From assembly GCF_039872745.1 (NCBI RefSeq), contig NZ_JBDPZD010000001.1, positions 496,001-560,000 of the forward strand: DNA of 64,000 nt. The letters run 5' to 3'. The position numbers and the translations under genes are program-made. The stretch's first letter is position 1, and each line of letters begins with the position of its first letter. Below, piece after piece: positions 51,179 to 59,381 of the stretch. The stretch comes from Pelomonas paludis (GTDB lineage: Bacteria > Pseudomonadota > Gammaproteobacteria > Burkholderiales > Burkholderiaceae_C). The notes beneath the pieces are model-generated. The model saw nothing but the letters and a program-made list of their open reading frames with translations. It did not search any database and was not told the origin of the DNA.

Positions 51179-51865
51179 ATGAGTCAGATTCACTGGATCG
51201 GTGGCGAGAAGGGCGGCGTGGGCAAGTCGCTGGTGGCGCGCTTCCTGGCGCAGCACTTCATCGACGGCGGGCAGCCGCTGCGCTGCTTTGACACCGACCG
51301 CTCGCACGGCGCGCTCTTGCGCTACTACGCCGACTACACCTCGGCCACGCCGCTCGACTCGAACGACAGCCTGGACTGCGTGCTGGAAGCCGCCGCCGCC
51401 GGCCCTGAGCAACGCGTGGTGGTGGACATGGCCGCGCAAACCCAGGCGGCGCTGACCCGCTGGCTGCACGACGCCGGCGTGCCCGAACTGGCCGCCGAGC
51501 TGGGCGTGACGCTCAACTACTGGCACGTGATGGACGCCGGCCGGGACTCCGTCGAGCTGCTGGCCCAGTGGCTTGACGGCCCCGGCGCCGCCTTGCCCCT
51601 GGTGCTGGTGCTCAACGAGGTGCGCGGCGAGCGCTTTGAGCTGCTGGCCGCCTCAGGCCTGCTGGACCGCGCCCAGGCCGCCGGCGCCCGCGTGCTGCAC
51701 CTGCGCAAGCTGCCCGACGCCCTCGTCCAAAAGCTCGACGGCCAAGGCCACAGCTTCTGGGCCGCCCAGCAACCCGGCGCCCTGGGCCTGCTGGACCGAC
51801 AGCGCTTGAAGCTGTGGTTGCAGCGGACGGGCGAGGAGCTGGCGGGGCTGACCCCGGCGATCTAA
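51179..51865 (+). CDS. orphan ParA/MinD-like ATPase
   Basis: A 228-aa protein with a deviant Walker A motif KGGVGKS (GGEKGGVGKS at about residues 8-17), CFDTDRSHGALLRYY (switch-like segment) and VVVDMAAQTQ as the second Asp motif. It has the single-domain SIMIBI fold. No parB or partner gene lies nearby, and no DNA-binding domain is fused. The start at 51179 follows GGAATTCC. It could act in positioning, regulation or mobilisation, but nothing nearby settles it. A hairpin (CGAGCGG-TAG-CCGCTCG, 51904-51920) follows the stop. Confidence 0.8.
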   Translation: MSQIHWIGGEKGGVGKSLVARFLAQHFIDGGQPLRCFDTDRSHGALLRYYADYTSATPLDSNDSLDCVLEAAAAGPEQRVVVDMAAQTQAALTRWLHDAGVPELAAELGVTLNYWHVMDAGRDSVELLAQWLDGPGAALPLVLVLNEVRGERFELLAASGLLDRAQAAGARVLHLRKLPDALVQKLDGQGHSFWAAQQPGALGLLDRQRLKLWLQRTGEELAGLTPAI

Positions 51866-51903
51866 GGGCTGGGGCGACGGTCATCGGCAGGCAAGGCTCC
51901 GGC

Positions 51904-51920
51904 CGAGCGGTAGCCGCTCG
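51904..51920 (+). terminator. hairpin after the ParA-like gene
   Basis: CGAGCGG (51904-51910), TAG, CCGCTCG (51914-51920): a perfect 7-bp stem 39 bp after the stop, without a U-run. Confidence 0.4.
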
Positions 51921-52067
51921 CCTCACCAGCGGCCGGTGAAAATGGCGCACGGGCATGAAGCCAGCCCTTGCCGGCCCTGCGACTGGCTTGTGGCCTCGCC
52001 CGCATGCCGCCTTGCCGAGCAGGCGCCGCCCCACCCCGCAATCCGCCGCCGCGCCTGACTCCCGTTG

Positions 52068-54626
52068 ATGAGCGACACCTGCCTTCGGTTTGACTGCTTC
52101 GAGATGCAGCTCGCGGATCGGCGCGTGCTGTGCGGTGGTCGCGAGGTCGCGCTGCGCGGCCGTGCTTTCGACGTGCTGGCGGCGCTGGCCCAGCGGCCAG
52201 GCCGGCTCGTGAACAAGGACGAGTTGCTGCAGCAGGTCTGGCCGGGGCTGGTGGTGGAGGAGGGCAATATCGCGGTGCAGATCGCGGCGATACGGAAGGC
52301 GCTTTTCCCCGAGCTGATCGCCACGGTGCCCGGGCATGGCTACCGCCTGACTGCAACACCGATCGTGTCAGACGCAGCCCTTGCACAGGCCGCTGCCAGC
52401 GGCGCCTCGCTGTTGACGGAGCGGCCCGGCGTTGCGGTTGCGGCCCCAGCGCTTTTCGGCCGCGAGGACGACATGGCCCGCGTGCGCGCGGCACTGCAAA
52501 TGCCGGGCTGTGTCACCGTGACCGGCACTGGCGGTGTTGGCAAGACCGCCTTGGCCCGCGCCTTGTACGTGGGCTGGGATCTCGGCCCCGCCACCTGGAT
52601 CGACCTTTCGGTCTGGCCGGCAGACGACGACTTGCAGCCGGCCCTGAGTGCCAGCCTCGGCGTGCATCTGGAGGCCAGCGCCGGCGACGACAGCCCCCTG
52701 GGCGCTACCCTGGACGCCGTGCTCGGCGGCGCAGGCCGGCTGCTGGTGCTGGACAACGCCGAACATCTGCTGGAGCCCCTGGCGGCCCTGCTGCCCCGAT
52801 GGCTGGCAGCGCTGCCCTCGCTGCACCTGCTCGTCACCAGCCAGGCCGCTCTGAGGGTGTCAGGCGAACGGCTTGAAAGCCTGGCGCCGCTGGCCCTGCC
52901 CGCCGATCAGGCCGACGAGGAAGAAGTCAGCCGCAGCAGCGCCGTGGCGCTGTTCCTCGCGCGGCTGCGGGCACTGGACTCACGTCGCCCATGGGCCGGC
53001 GATGCCTTGCCCCTGGTGCGTCAGCTGTGCGTTCGGCTGGACGGCTTGCCCTTGGCGATGGAAATGGCTGCGGCGCGCGTGCCCCTGCTCGGCCTGCAGG
53101 GCGTGCTGGACGCCGTTGACCAACGCTTTGCGCTGCTGCGCCTTGGACGTCGCGACAGCCCGGCGCGCCACCAAAGCCTGCTGGCGGCGCTCGACTGGAG
53201 CTTCAGCCTGCTGGACCCCGAAGACCAGCAGCTCTTCAGCGCGCTGGGGGTCTTTGCAGGCAGCTTCACGCTGAACCAAGCGGTGGCCGTGGCGGGCAAG
53301 CGCGAGGAAGCCCGGTGGGAAGTCATTGATCGCTTGGCGGTGCTGGTCGAGCGCTCGCTGCTCAGCGTGGGGCCCGAGGACCCACCCCGCTACCGCCTGC
53401 TGGAAACGCTGCGTGCCTATGCGCTGCAGCAATTGCAGTCCGACGGCCGCGAGCAGCTTCTGCGGGGCCGCCACGCACAGGCGATGCTGGACCTGGTGCG
53501 CGCCGCCGACGAGACGCCCGAAGGACCCCTGCGCGACGCAAAGACCGAACAGGTCTTGCAGGACATGGGGCAAGTGCGCGAAGCCTTTCGCTGGTCGCTG
53601 CAGCACGACCACCCCACCGCCCTCGGCCTGTCGGCCCACGGCGCGGGACTGGTGGAGCTCAGCGCTTGGCGCAACGAAGTGTTCGGCTGGCTGCGCCAAT
53701 GCGAGCCCTGGGTCGGCACGGCGCCCGACACGGCGCTCCGAGCGCTGTGGTGGCGCCGGTATGCGCGCCTGCTGTACGTTTTCCATGACCCACGCGCCGT
53801 TGCGGCTGCCGCCGAGGCCACGCGTTTGGCGCGCAGCGGCAACAACCCCCTGGCGCTGTTCTGGGCGCTGGCGGTTTCGGTGCAGGCGTCAGCCACCGCC
53901 ACGGCGTCCGCGCCGGCCGCCACCCGGGAGCAGGCCTCGGCGTGGGCGAATGAACTCGCGCAATTGCTGAACCGCCATCCGGACTGGCCACCTGAGGCCG
54001 AAATCATTGGCCTCCGCACTCGCGCAACGCTGTGCAGCAGCATCGGCGACTTCGAGGGCGTGCTCAGGCACCGGCAGACCGAGGCCGCACTGGCCCGCCG
54101 CAGCGGCCTGAAAACCCGTGCCGCCGTTGCCGACTTGAACGTCGGCTGGACCTTGAACCGCCTGGGGCGCCACGCCGAAGCCTTGGACGCGTTTCGGTCC
54201 TACCTCGATGGTGCGCCACCCATGGACTTCAACACCGCCTTTGCGCATGTGCATGCGGTGCGCAGTCTGATCCTGATGGACCGGCTGGACGAAGCGCTGG
54301 CGGCGTCTGCGGCGGCCCTGGCCGCGAGCCGTCAGGTCCATTGGCTGGAAATTACCGGTGTGATGGCGCTGCTGGCCGCCAAGTTGGGTCGCACGCGAAC
54401 GGCCGCCTTGCTGCTGGGGCATGCCCGCCAGGCCTATGCCTCGCGCGGGCTGCCGCTGCCCGATGCGCCGCTGTTCGACTACTGCCAGGCCGCTGAACGG
54501 CTGCAGGCGCAACTGGAGCCAGGCCTGCTGGCCCGACTCATGGTGCACGGCGCCCTGCTCGATGCCGAAGCGGCCGACCAGCTGCTGTTCGCATCCAGCG
54601 ACGCCAATGCCCTGAGCGCCGTGTAG
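52068..54626 (+). CDS. OmpR-type winged-helix / NB-ARC-like NTPase regulator with TPR-like C-terminus
   Basis: An 852-aa protein. The N-terminus is an OmpR/PhoB-type winged helix (LRFDCFEMQLADRRVLCGGREVALRGRAFDVLAALAQRPGRLVNKDELLQQVWPGLVVEEGNIAVQIAAIRKAL ... VPGHGYRL). A STAND-type NTPase follows with Walker A TGTGGVGKTALARAL at about 150-165, Walker B-like RLLVLDNAEHLLEPL, and the sensor-like RYRLLETLRAYA of LuxR/AfsR regulators. The C-terminus is helical with TPR-like repeats. It is probably a signal-dependent transcription factor. The start at ATG 52068 is preferred to the preceding TTG. Convergent with the next PEP-CTERM gene, stops 4 bp apart. Confidence 0.85.
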   Translation: MSDTCLRFDCFEMQLADRRVLCGGREVALRGRAFDVLAALAQRPGRLVNKDELLQQVWPGLVVEEGNIAVQIAAIRKALFPELIATVPGHGYRLTATPIVSDAALAQAAASGASLLTERPGVAVAAPALFGREDDMARVRAALQMPGCVTVTGTGGVGKTALARALYVGWDLGPATWIDLSVWPADDDLQPALSASLGVHLEASAGDDSPLGATLDAVLGGAGRLLVLDNAEHLLEPLAALLPRWLAALPSLHLLVTSQAALRVSGERLESLAPLALPADQADEEEVSRSSAVALFLARLRALDSRRPWAGDALPLVRQLCVRLDGLPLAMEMAAARVPLLGLQGVLDAVDQRFALLRLGRRDSPARHQSLLAALDWSFSLLDPEDQQLFSALGVFAGSFTLNQAVAVAGKREEARWEVIDRLAVLVERSLLSVGPEDPPRYRLLETLRAYALQQLQSDGREQLLRGRHAQAMLDLVRAADETPEGPLRDAKTEQVLQDMGQVREAFRWSLQHDHPTALGLSAHGAGLVELSAWRNEVFGWLRQCEPWVGTAPDTALRALWWRRYARLLYVFHDPRAVAAAAEATRLARSGNNPLALFWALAVSVQASATATASAPAATREQASAWANELAQLLNRHPDWPPEAEIIGLRTRATLCSSIGDFEGVLRHRQTEAALARRSGLKTRAAVADLNVGWTLNRLGRHAEALDAFRSYLDGAPPMDFNTAFAHVHAVRSLILMDRLDEALAASAAALAASRQVHWLEITGVMALLAAKLGRTRTAALLLGHARQAYASRGLPLPDAPLFDYCQAAERLQAQLEPGLLARLMVHGALLDAEAADQLLFASSDANALSAV

Positions 54627-54630
54627 GCCT

Positions 54631-55182
54631 TCAGCGGCGCTGCTTTCTGCGCACGCCCGCAGCCAGGATGCCGCCCGTCAGCGCCAGCAGCAGCGTCTGG
54701 GGCTCGGGCACCGCCTGGCCTGCCTTGAACTCCCGCACCGCCACCGCATTCAGGGGCGCAAGGTCGAAGTAGACACGTGAGCTGCCGTTGGCGGCCAGGA
54801 ACGTCCAATACCTGTCGTAGGTGGGCCCGTGCGAATCCAGGCTGTCGGTCCAGTAGAAGTAATCCTCCACGCCCGTGAAGTGGCTCTGCAAGCCCGCCAG
54901 CGTGCCCCCGACGCTGGGATCGGCCCACAGGGTCTGGAACTCTTCGAGCTTGGGCAGGCGCCAGTCGCCCGCCGCCGCGCCGCCCACCGTCAGGCTGGCC
55001 GCCCAGTCACGCTGCCAGCTCAAGAAGTAGGTGGTGGACTGACCCCAGTCATACAACCACAGCAAGTTGGTCTCGGTGTCCAGCACCTCCTGGCCATTGC
55101 TCTGCAGCACCAGCGCCGCCTGCGCCATGCCCGTCGCGGCCGTCAGGGCGGCAGCGGCCACCCATGTCTTCAGCTTCATCAT
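54631..55182 (-). CDS. PEP-CTERM protein with DUF1566-like domain
   Basis: A 183-aa exported protein. The signal peptide is MMKLKTWVAAAALTAATGMAQA. The mature part has EVLDTETNLLWLYDW, GDWRLPKLEEFQTLWAD and YFYWTDSLDS, resembling the DUF1566 (Lcl C-terminal) domain, and the C-terminus VPEPQTLLLALTGGILAAGVRRKQRR is a PEP-CTERM signal. An AGGAG ribosome site sits at a good distance from the double Met start. Upstream (55205-55230) a GC-rich hairpin (GGCCAG...CTGGCC) is in the leader. Confidence 0.85.
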   Translation of the reverse strand: MMKLKTWVAAAALTAATGMAQAALVLQSNGQEVLDTETNLLWLYDWGQSTTYFLSWQRDWAASLTVGGAAAGDWRLPKLEEFQTLWADPSVGGTLAGLQSHFTGVEDYFYWTDSLDSHGPTYDRYWTFLAANGSSRVYFDLAPLNAVAVREFKAGQAVPEPQTLLLALTGGILAAGVRRKQRR

Positions 55183-55204
55183 TCTTTGAGCTCCTGGGAG
55201 CGTG

Positions 55205-55230
55205 GGCCAGCAGCACCTTGCTGCCTGGCC
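55205..55230 (-). promoter_or_regulatory. hairpin in the leader of the DUF1566-like PEP-CTERM gene
   Basis: GGCCAG (55205-55210) with CTGGCC (55225-55230), and CAGCA with TGCTG inside, gives an 11-bp stem with one bulge, 23 bp before the ATG. It may affect translation or binding of a regulator. Confidence 0.4.
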
Positions 55231-55299
55231 GCGTCTCGCCAACACCCGCACTGTGGCGCGCCAGCCGGCCACGCGTCTTGAAGGCGGTCTAAAGGATTT

Positions 55300-55337
55300 C
55301 TTAACGCCGCGCCCGGCCTCGGGGCGCGCGGCTTAAG
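55300..55337. promoter_or_regulatory. imperfect inverted repeat in the divergent PEP-CTERM promoter region
   Basis: The arms CTTAACGCCGCGCCC and its near complement (GGGGCGCGCGGCTTAAG) flank a GGCCTC centre. A second CTTAAG palindrome (55353-55360, CCTTAAGG) follows 16 bp later. The gap between the two divergent PEP-CTERM genes (55183-55461) holds these and no gene. Probably regulator binding sites. Confidence 0.4.
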
Positions 55338-55461
55338 CGGCATTACAGAACGCCTTAAGGACGGCATGCGGGGTCGCGCCAGACACTGACTGCTTCGCTC
55401 CGGACTGCCGGCGCGCTGCATTTCTCAAACGCAAATGGCGTGCAATCGCCCACCCCCACCC

Positions 55462-56130
55462 ATGACCTCCAAAAGCCTCCTGCTGGCGCTCGCCAGCCTC
55501 TGCCTGACCCTGCCAAGCGCGGTCCAAGCGGCTCCCGTGACGGACCTGCCCGGTTCCCTCCTGATCGAGACGCCCAGCGTCAATCGGCCCAATGATCTAG
55601 GCCAGTCCGCGCCCCGGGCTTATGCGCCGGGCATCACCTGGTCCAGCGACGTCCCTTCTGCCTTCGGGTTCCATCGCCTGTATGGATTCCAGGACAACGG
55701 CGCCTGGTTCAACAAGCCGATGATTGGCCTGGGCCAGGCGTCAGGCACGATGACCCTGAGCTTCGCCGCCCCGGTCGCTGGCGTGGGGGGCTTCTTCAAC
55801 TACGCGCAGAGTCTTGGCGCCCCGATCGGCGATGCGCCGACCATTGCCATCTACGACGCCGCCCACCACCTGCTCGACTCGACCGTGCTCAACTTCGACA
55901 CCGGAAGGGCCGACCTCAGCGGCTACTTCTTTGGCTTCGACGTCGGAAACGCGCTGATTTCGTCGTTCGAGATGTCGGGCGCCTACATCGGCATGAGCGA
56001 CCTGCGCGTGCTGGCCGCTGACACGACACCGGCCCAAGTGCCGGAGCCAGCCACCCTGGTGCTCGCGGGTGGCGCACTCATGGTGATGCGAGGCATGTCC
56101 CGCCGGCAGCGTCGCCTGCCGAACGCCTGA
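55462..56130 (+). CDS. PEP-CTERM protein, function unknown
   Basis: A 222-aa exported protein from the Met at 55462 (MTSKSLLLALASLCLTLPSAVQAAP). The mature region is beta-rich (SGTMTLSFAAPVAGVGGFFNYAQ ... SFEMSGAYIGMSDLRVLA), as in several PEP-CTERM lectin-like proteins. The end VPEPATLVLAGGALMVMRGMSRRQRRLPNA is the sorting signal. Divergent from the DUF1566-like PEP-CTERM gene (279 bp between start codons), so both may share regulation. Confidence 0.83.
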   Translation: MTSKSLLLALASLCLTLPSAVQAAPVTDLPGSLLIETPSVNRPNDLGQSAPRAYAPGITWSSDVPSAFGFHRLYGFQDNGAWFNKPMIGLGQASGTMTLSFAAPVAGVGGFFNYAQSLGAPIGDAPTIAIYDAAHHLLDSTVLNFDTGRADLSGYFFGFDVGNALISSFEMSGAYIGMSDLRVLAADTTPAQVPEPATLVLAGGALMVMRGMSRRQRRLPNA

Positions 56131-56191
56131 CTCGGCTGAGCGCTTCGGCGGCGCCCATTCGTTGCGCTCAACTCGGGCGAAGCGGTGCGCC

Positions 56192-56207
56192 TTGACATCC
56201 TTGTCAA
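56192..56207. promoter_or_regulatory. operator/promoter of the toxin-antitoxin pair
   Basis: TTGACA-TCCT-TGTCAA is a perfect 6-bp inverted repeat 28 bp before the antitoxin ATG. TTGACA itself equals a -35 consensus, and TTGTCA (56201-56206) has TACATT at 56224-56229 as a 17-bp spaced -10. With that pair, transcription would begin at about the ATG (56236), giving a nearly leaderless mRNA. Autoregulation by the TA complex is likely. Confidence 0.5.
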
Positions 56208-56235
56208 TGCATTGCATTTGCATTACATTGACTGC

Positions 56236-56529
56236 ATGAAGACCTCCACCCTCCCGGCCGTGCGCGTCGAGCCCGCATTGCGAAGCGATGCCGAAGCGGT
56301 GCTTGATGAAGGCGAATCACTGTCGGATTTCGTCGCCTCTTGCGTGCGCGATGGCGTGGCCTGGCGGCGTACGCAGGACGCCTTCCTCGCGCGTGCCCAA
56401 GAGGCTGTCGCGCGTTCTGAGCGTGAAGACAGCGGGATTTCGCCGTCGGAAATCCTGCGGCGGATGGATGTGCGGCTCGAAGCGGCTAGAGAGCAGCTGG
56501 CAGCACGCAAGCCGAGCGCGGGGAAGTGA
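56236..56529 (+). CDS. ribbon-helix-helix-type antitoxin of a type II TA pair
   Basis: A 97-aa protein starting MKTSTLPAVRVEPALRSDAEAVLDEGESLSDFVASCVRDGVAWRR: a short strand (VRVEP) followed by two helices, the RHH (MetJ/Arc) pattern common in antitoxins (similar to YlcI/YnfO-type). The rest is a charged helical tail (SEREDSGISPSEILRRMDVRLEAAREQLAARK) that would wrap the toxin. Its end overlaps the toxin start by 4 bp. The earlier ATG at 56185 is in the promoter and is unlikely. Probably represses its own promoter through the TTGACA...TGTCAA palindrome. Confidence 0.75.
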   Translation: MKTSTLPAVRVEPALRSDAEAVLDEGESLSDFVASCVRDGVAWRRTQDAFLARAQEAVARSEREDSGISPSEILRRMDVRLEAAREQLAARKPSAGK

Positions 56530-56849
56530 CCGTCTACCGCGTCGTCCTCGCCGAGGAGGCCGCCGAGGACTTGCTGCGGATCGAGGACTTCCTCATCGCA
56601 CGTGAACTGGCCAGCGCAACACCTGACCTGGATGTCGTGCAGCGGCTCCGAGACGCGATTGACCGAGCCCTTCGACTGCTGGAGTTCTCACCGTACTCGT
56701 GCCGCAAGGCCGCTCGCGCCTTGAACATCATGCAACGCGAGCTGATCGTGCCCTTCGGGAACACCGGCCTCATTGCCGCGTTTGAAGTCCGCGGCGAGGT
56801 CGTCCGCATCGGCGCCATTCGTCATCAGCTTGAGCAGGACTACCACTGA
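56526..56849 (+). CDS. RelE/ParE-type toxin
   Basis: A 107-aa protein of the RelE/ParE fold: YRVVLAEEAAEDLLRIEDFLIAREL (first strand and helix), the RLRDAIDRALRLLEFSPYSCRK helix, and a C-terminal strand pair LIVPFGNTGLIAAFEVRGEVVRIGAIRHQLEQDY. The RHQLEQDY ending is characteristic of ParE-like toxins. Whether it blocks gyrase (ParE-like) or cuts mRNA (RelE-like) cannot be told. Overlaps the antitoxin by 4 bp. The start codon is read as GTG at 56526. Confidence 0.8.
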   Translation: MTVYRVVLAEEAAEDLLRIEDFLIARELASATPDLDVVQRLRDAIDRALRLLEFSPYSCRKAARALNIMQRELIVPFGNTGLIAAFEVRGEVVRIGAIRHQLEQDYH

Positions 56850-56904
56850 CTGAGCGGCTGGGCCGCCCGGCAGCCCAGCGGCCTGCGCGGGGGCATCCGC
56901 CCCC

Positions 56905-57138
56905 TCAGCCGCGCTTGTAGACCAGCTTCTTGCTGCCCGCCTCGCAGCTGCCCACCACCTTGGCGTCGGCCGGCACCTTGTCGGCCTCGACCGCGTCGAG
57001 CGCATAGCCCTTGACGCCCTTGGCATCCAGCTTGGCCGCAATCTCGGCCTTGAGTTCGTCGCAGGGCTTGGGCGCGGCCTGGGCGGCGATGCCGGCGGCA
57101 GCCAGGGTGGCGAGGGCGATGAAGCGGAACAGGGTCAT
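56905..57138 (-). CDS. DUF1161 family periplasmic protein
   Basis: A 77-aa protein with a signal peptide (MTLFRFIALATLAAAGIAAQA) and the DUF1161 core: KPCDELKAEIAAKLDAKGVKGYALDAVEADKVPADAKVVGSCEAGSKKLVYKRG, with two cysteines that would form a disulfide. The family is small and of unknown function. Convergent with the toxin gene (55 bp between stops). It is the last clearly host-type gene before the AT-richer insert. Confidence 0.82.
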   Translation of the reverse strand: MTLFRFIALATLAAAGIAAQAAPKPCDELKAEIAAKLDAKGVKGYALDAVEADKVPADAKVVGSCEAGSKKLVYKRG

Positions 57139-57463
57139 GGTGCGAAGGCCTTGGATGGCAGGAGCCCCATGCTCCTACGTGGGCTGATTGTGGGTGCGGG
57201 GCAGCGCGGCGAGGCGCTGCGCGTAACTGCTTCTGGTGCACGTCACCAAGTGAATTTGTACTAGTAGCGCGTGCCGCTTTTGTCGACAGAATTGGCCGCC
57301 TGAATACGCTGGTAGGCGACCAGCGAAGCTTTCAAATTAAATAGCTTGGCCAACCGACGTATGGACTGCTAGAGCAGATAGGGCTGACGTTAGGGCGACA
57401 GGTGGCTGTCCCCCCAAAATACAAGTTATGCCACCCAAACTTTCACCCACTAGCTAGTCCGCA
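57139..57463. other. 325-bp intergenic region with the left junction of the AT-richer insert
   Basis: The first ~100 bp are GC-rich like the rest and hold small hairpins (GGAGC-CCCAT-GCTCC). From about 57240 on, the sequence is visibly AT-richer (for example AAATTAAATAG). A hairpin CGCTGG-N7-CCAGCG occurs at 57307-57325 and a weaker GACAG-GTGG-CTGTC at about 57399. No gene, tRNA or attachment-site repeat was seen. Promoters for the ATPase gene should be here; none is clear. Confidence 0.55.
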
Positions 57464-59221
57464 ATGCGAATCCGTAGCTTCACAGTGCAGAACCAGCGGG
57501 CCGTTCGGCTTGCGGCTTGCGACAACGTCCCGGGCATCATGGTCATCACCGGTCCCAATGGCTGCGGGAAGTCCACGCTCCTAAACGCACTCAGAGGCGC
57601 AGGTGAAGGACCGGGCCGCACGATGTACGTCGGCCCACATCGAACGAGCCGCCGACAACAGGTTCGCATGCGATTCCTTGGCCAACAACGAATCGAAATG
57701 AGTTCCGTGCTCTCGGCGAGCAACTTGCCCGGCTTCGAGGGCATGCATTTCCAGTCGAATGACAGAGACGCGTGGAATTTCGACGAAGCGCAGAGCTTCC
57801 TGAAGTACAGCCTCTGTCAGATCGAACTTGAACGCCAGAACGCAATTGCAAGCCGATTCGATGAAGTTGGTGCCGTGCGACGCGAAGACATGCCAGACGT
57901 CTGGGCCCCTCTCAAAGAGTTAGCGCACAACCTGCTACCTCACTTGCAGTTTCACCGCATTGACCTAGCCAATCGCGACCAGATCCGCTGCCTGTGGAAC
58001 GTTCACAACAAGGACGTTCAGGTCGATATTGATGATCTCAGCTCCGGCGAGAAGGCAATCATTCAATTGTTCTTCCCGCTTGTCGAACACCGCGTGAATC
58101 AGAACCTTGCCAAGATGCGCGGAACGGAAGCGGCTCCCCAGCCCGGCGCAGTTGCCGTCCTTATGGACGAGCCCGAGCTCCATTTGCACCCGAACCTGCA
58201 GGCCAAGATTCTTGACTACATGCGCGGACTCGCGGTCCGAGAGGGCGTGCAGTTCATCCTCGCTACTCATTCACCGTCGATGGTCGAACACGCTTCAAAC
58301 GAAGAGTTGTATTTGCTTAGGCCTGCTGAACTGATCGAACACGATACGAACCAACTCGTTCGCATAGCCGACAGCGAAGAACGCCTCGCAGCCATCCGGA
58401 CTCTATTTGGATCAACTTCGAATGCAACGGCACTTCGCACGGTACTGGTCGTTGAAGGAAAGAGCGCCGACAAGTCCAGCCGTAGGCCTGCAGACGCGAA
58501 AATTTATGGCTTCCTGAGTGATCGCTTCGGGCAACTCACGGTTATTGCTGGTGGTGGAAAGTCTGAGTGCAAGACACTTGTGCGTGCCCTGAACGATTGC
58601 TTGCCTACCCTTGCTGGGAATTTGAAGGCGACGGCCCTGCTGGACCGCGACACCCTCGAAGAGTCGCCGGCGCAGACCGATCAGGTTTGGCTGCCCGTTT
58701 CGATGATTGAGAATCTTCTCGTAGATCCCGAAGTCATCTTTCGCGCGATCGAGACGGTCCGACACAAGACAACCCTCCAGACTCCGGCCAATGTTGCTGC
58801 CGCGCTTGATGAGGTGCTGCTTTCGCTCCAAGATCATGAGTTGAGTCGCAGGATCAAGGCTGCTGTAGACGCCCGCACGTTTCGGCTTAGTGACCCGGTG
58901 GAGACAGCGCGAGAGCAAGTTCAGGCGTTCGCTAGCACGCTTCTCGCCGATTTGTCCGACGAGAACTTCTCTCGCATACGGTCTGAGGCAGCGGCAAAAG
59001 TCGCCGCGCTAGCCGCCGCTCAGAAGAGGCGAGAGATGTTCGATGGCAAGCGCGTCCTCGACGAGCTGTTCAAGGCGCACATTCACACGACCGGAATGTC
59101 TAAGGAGATCTTCGTATACCTTTGCGCAAAGGAAGCCGCCTCAAGAACATCGGTCACAAGCTTCGTCGAAGCACTATTTGCATCCATCGGAATCGTCACT
59201 GCCGAGGTCAGTTCGGCATAA
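57464..59221 (+). CDS. ABC-type ATPase fused to TOPRIM/DUF4435-like domain (OLD/PARIS-like)
   Basis: A 585-aa protein. The N-terminal ABC-like ATPase has Walker A GPNGCGKST (30-38), an ABC-signature LSSGEK (192-197), Walker B DEPELHLHP (235-243) and a switch ATHSP (267-271). The C-terminal part has TVLVVEG (Glu331), a GGGKSE turn and LLDRDT (Asp394, Asp396), the acidic residues of a TOPRIM-type domain, then MIENLLVDPEVI as in DUF4435 proteins. This order is seen in OLD-family nucleases and in fused PARIS-type AriA-AriB proteins. It probably binds DNA or a trigger and acts as a nuclease. AT-richer and with poorer codon bias than its neighbours. Cotranscribed with the YaaC-like gene (160 bp later). 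Confidence 0.82.
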   Translation: MRIRSFTVQNQRAVRLAACDNVPGIMVITGPNGCGKSTLLNALRGAGEGPGRTMYVGPHRTSRRQQVRMRFLGQQRIEMSSVLSASNLPGFEGMHFQSNDRDAWNFDEAQSFLKYSLCQIELERQNAIASRFDEVGAVRREDMPDVWAPLKELAHNLLPHLQFHRIDLANRDQIRCLWNVHNKDVQVDIDDLSSGEKAIIQLFFPLVEHRVNQNLAKMRGTEAAPQPGAVAVLMDEPELHLHPNLQAKILDYMRGLAVREGVQFILATHSPSMVEHASNEELYLLRPAELIEHDTNQLVRIADSEERLAAIRTLFGSTSNATALRTVLVVEGKSADKSSRRPADAKIYGFLSDRFGQLTVIAGGGKSECKTLVRALNDCLPTLAGNLKATALLDRDTLEESPAQTDQVWLPVSMIENLLVDPEVIFRAIETVRHKTTLQTPANVAAALDEVLLSLQDHELSRRIKAAVDARTFRLSDPVETAREQVQAFASTLLADLSDENFSRIRSEAAAKVAALAAAQKRREMFDGKRVLDELFKAHIHTTGMSKEIFVYLCAKEAASRTSVTSFVEALFASIGIVTAEVSSA

Positions 59222-59381
59222 CCCTTTGGTGGAGCGGCAGATCCGCTGGCATGGCCTTGGCCCGCAACGCGCTCAGCCGTAACGTCTACCCATTGAGCCA
59301 AGCGCCATCCCCGCGTCGGCCCGTCAGCTCAAACGCTAGCCCGCAAAAGCCACCCTCATTTCGTCGAAGGGTCGAAAGCTT

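Noticed and set aside
57464..59221. Naming the ATPase/TOPRIM protein as a PARIS or Gabija component
   Set aside because: The domain order is compatible, but the partner gene is neither an AriB nor a GajB helicase, and no search could be run.
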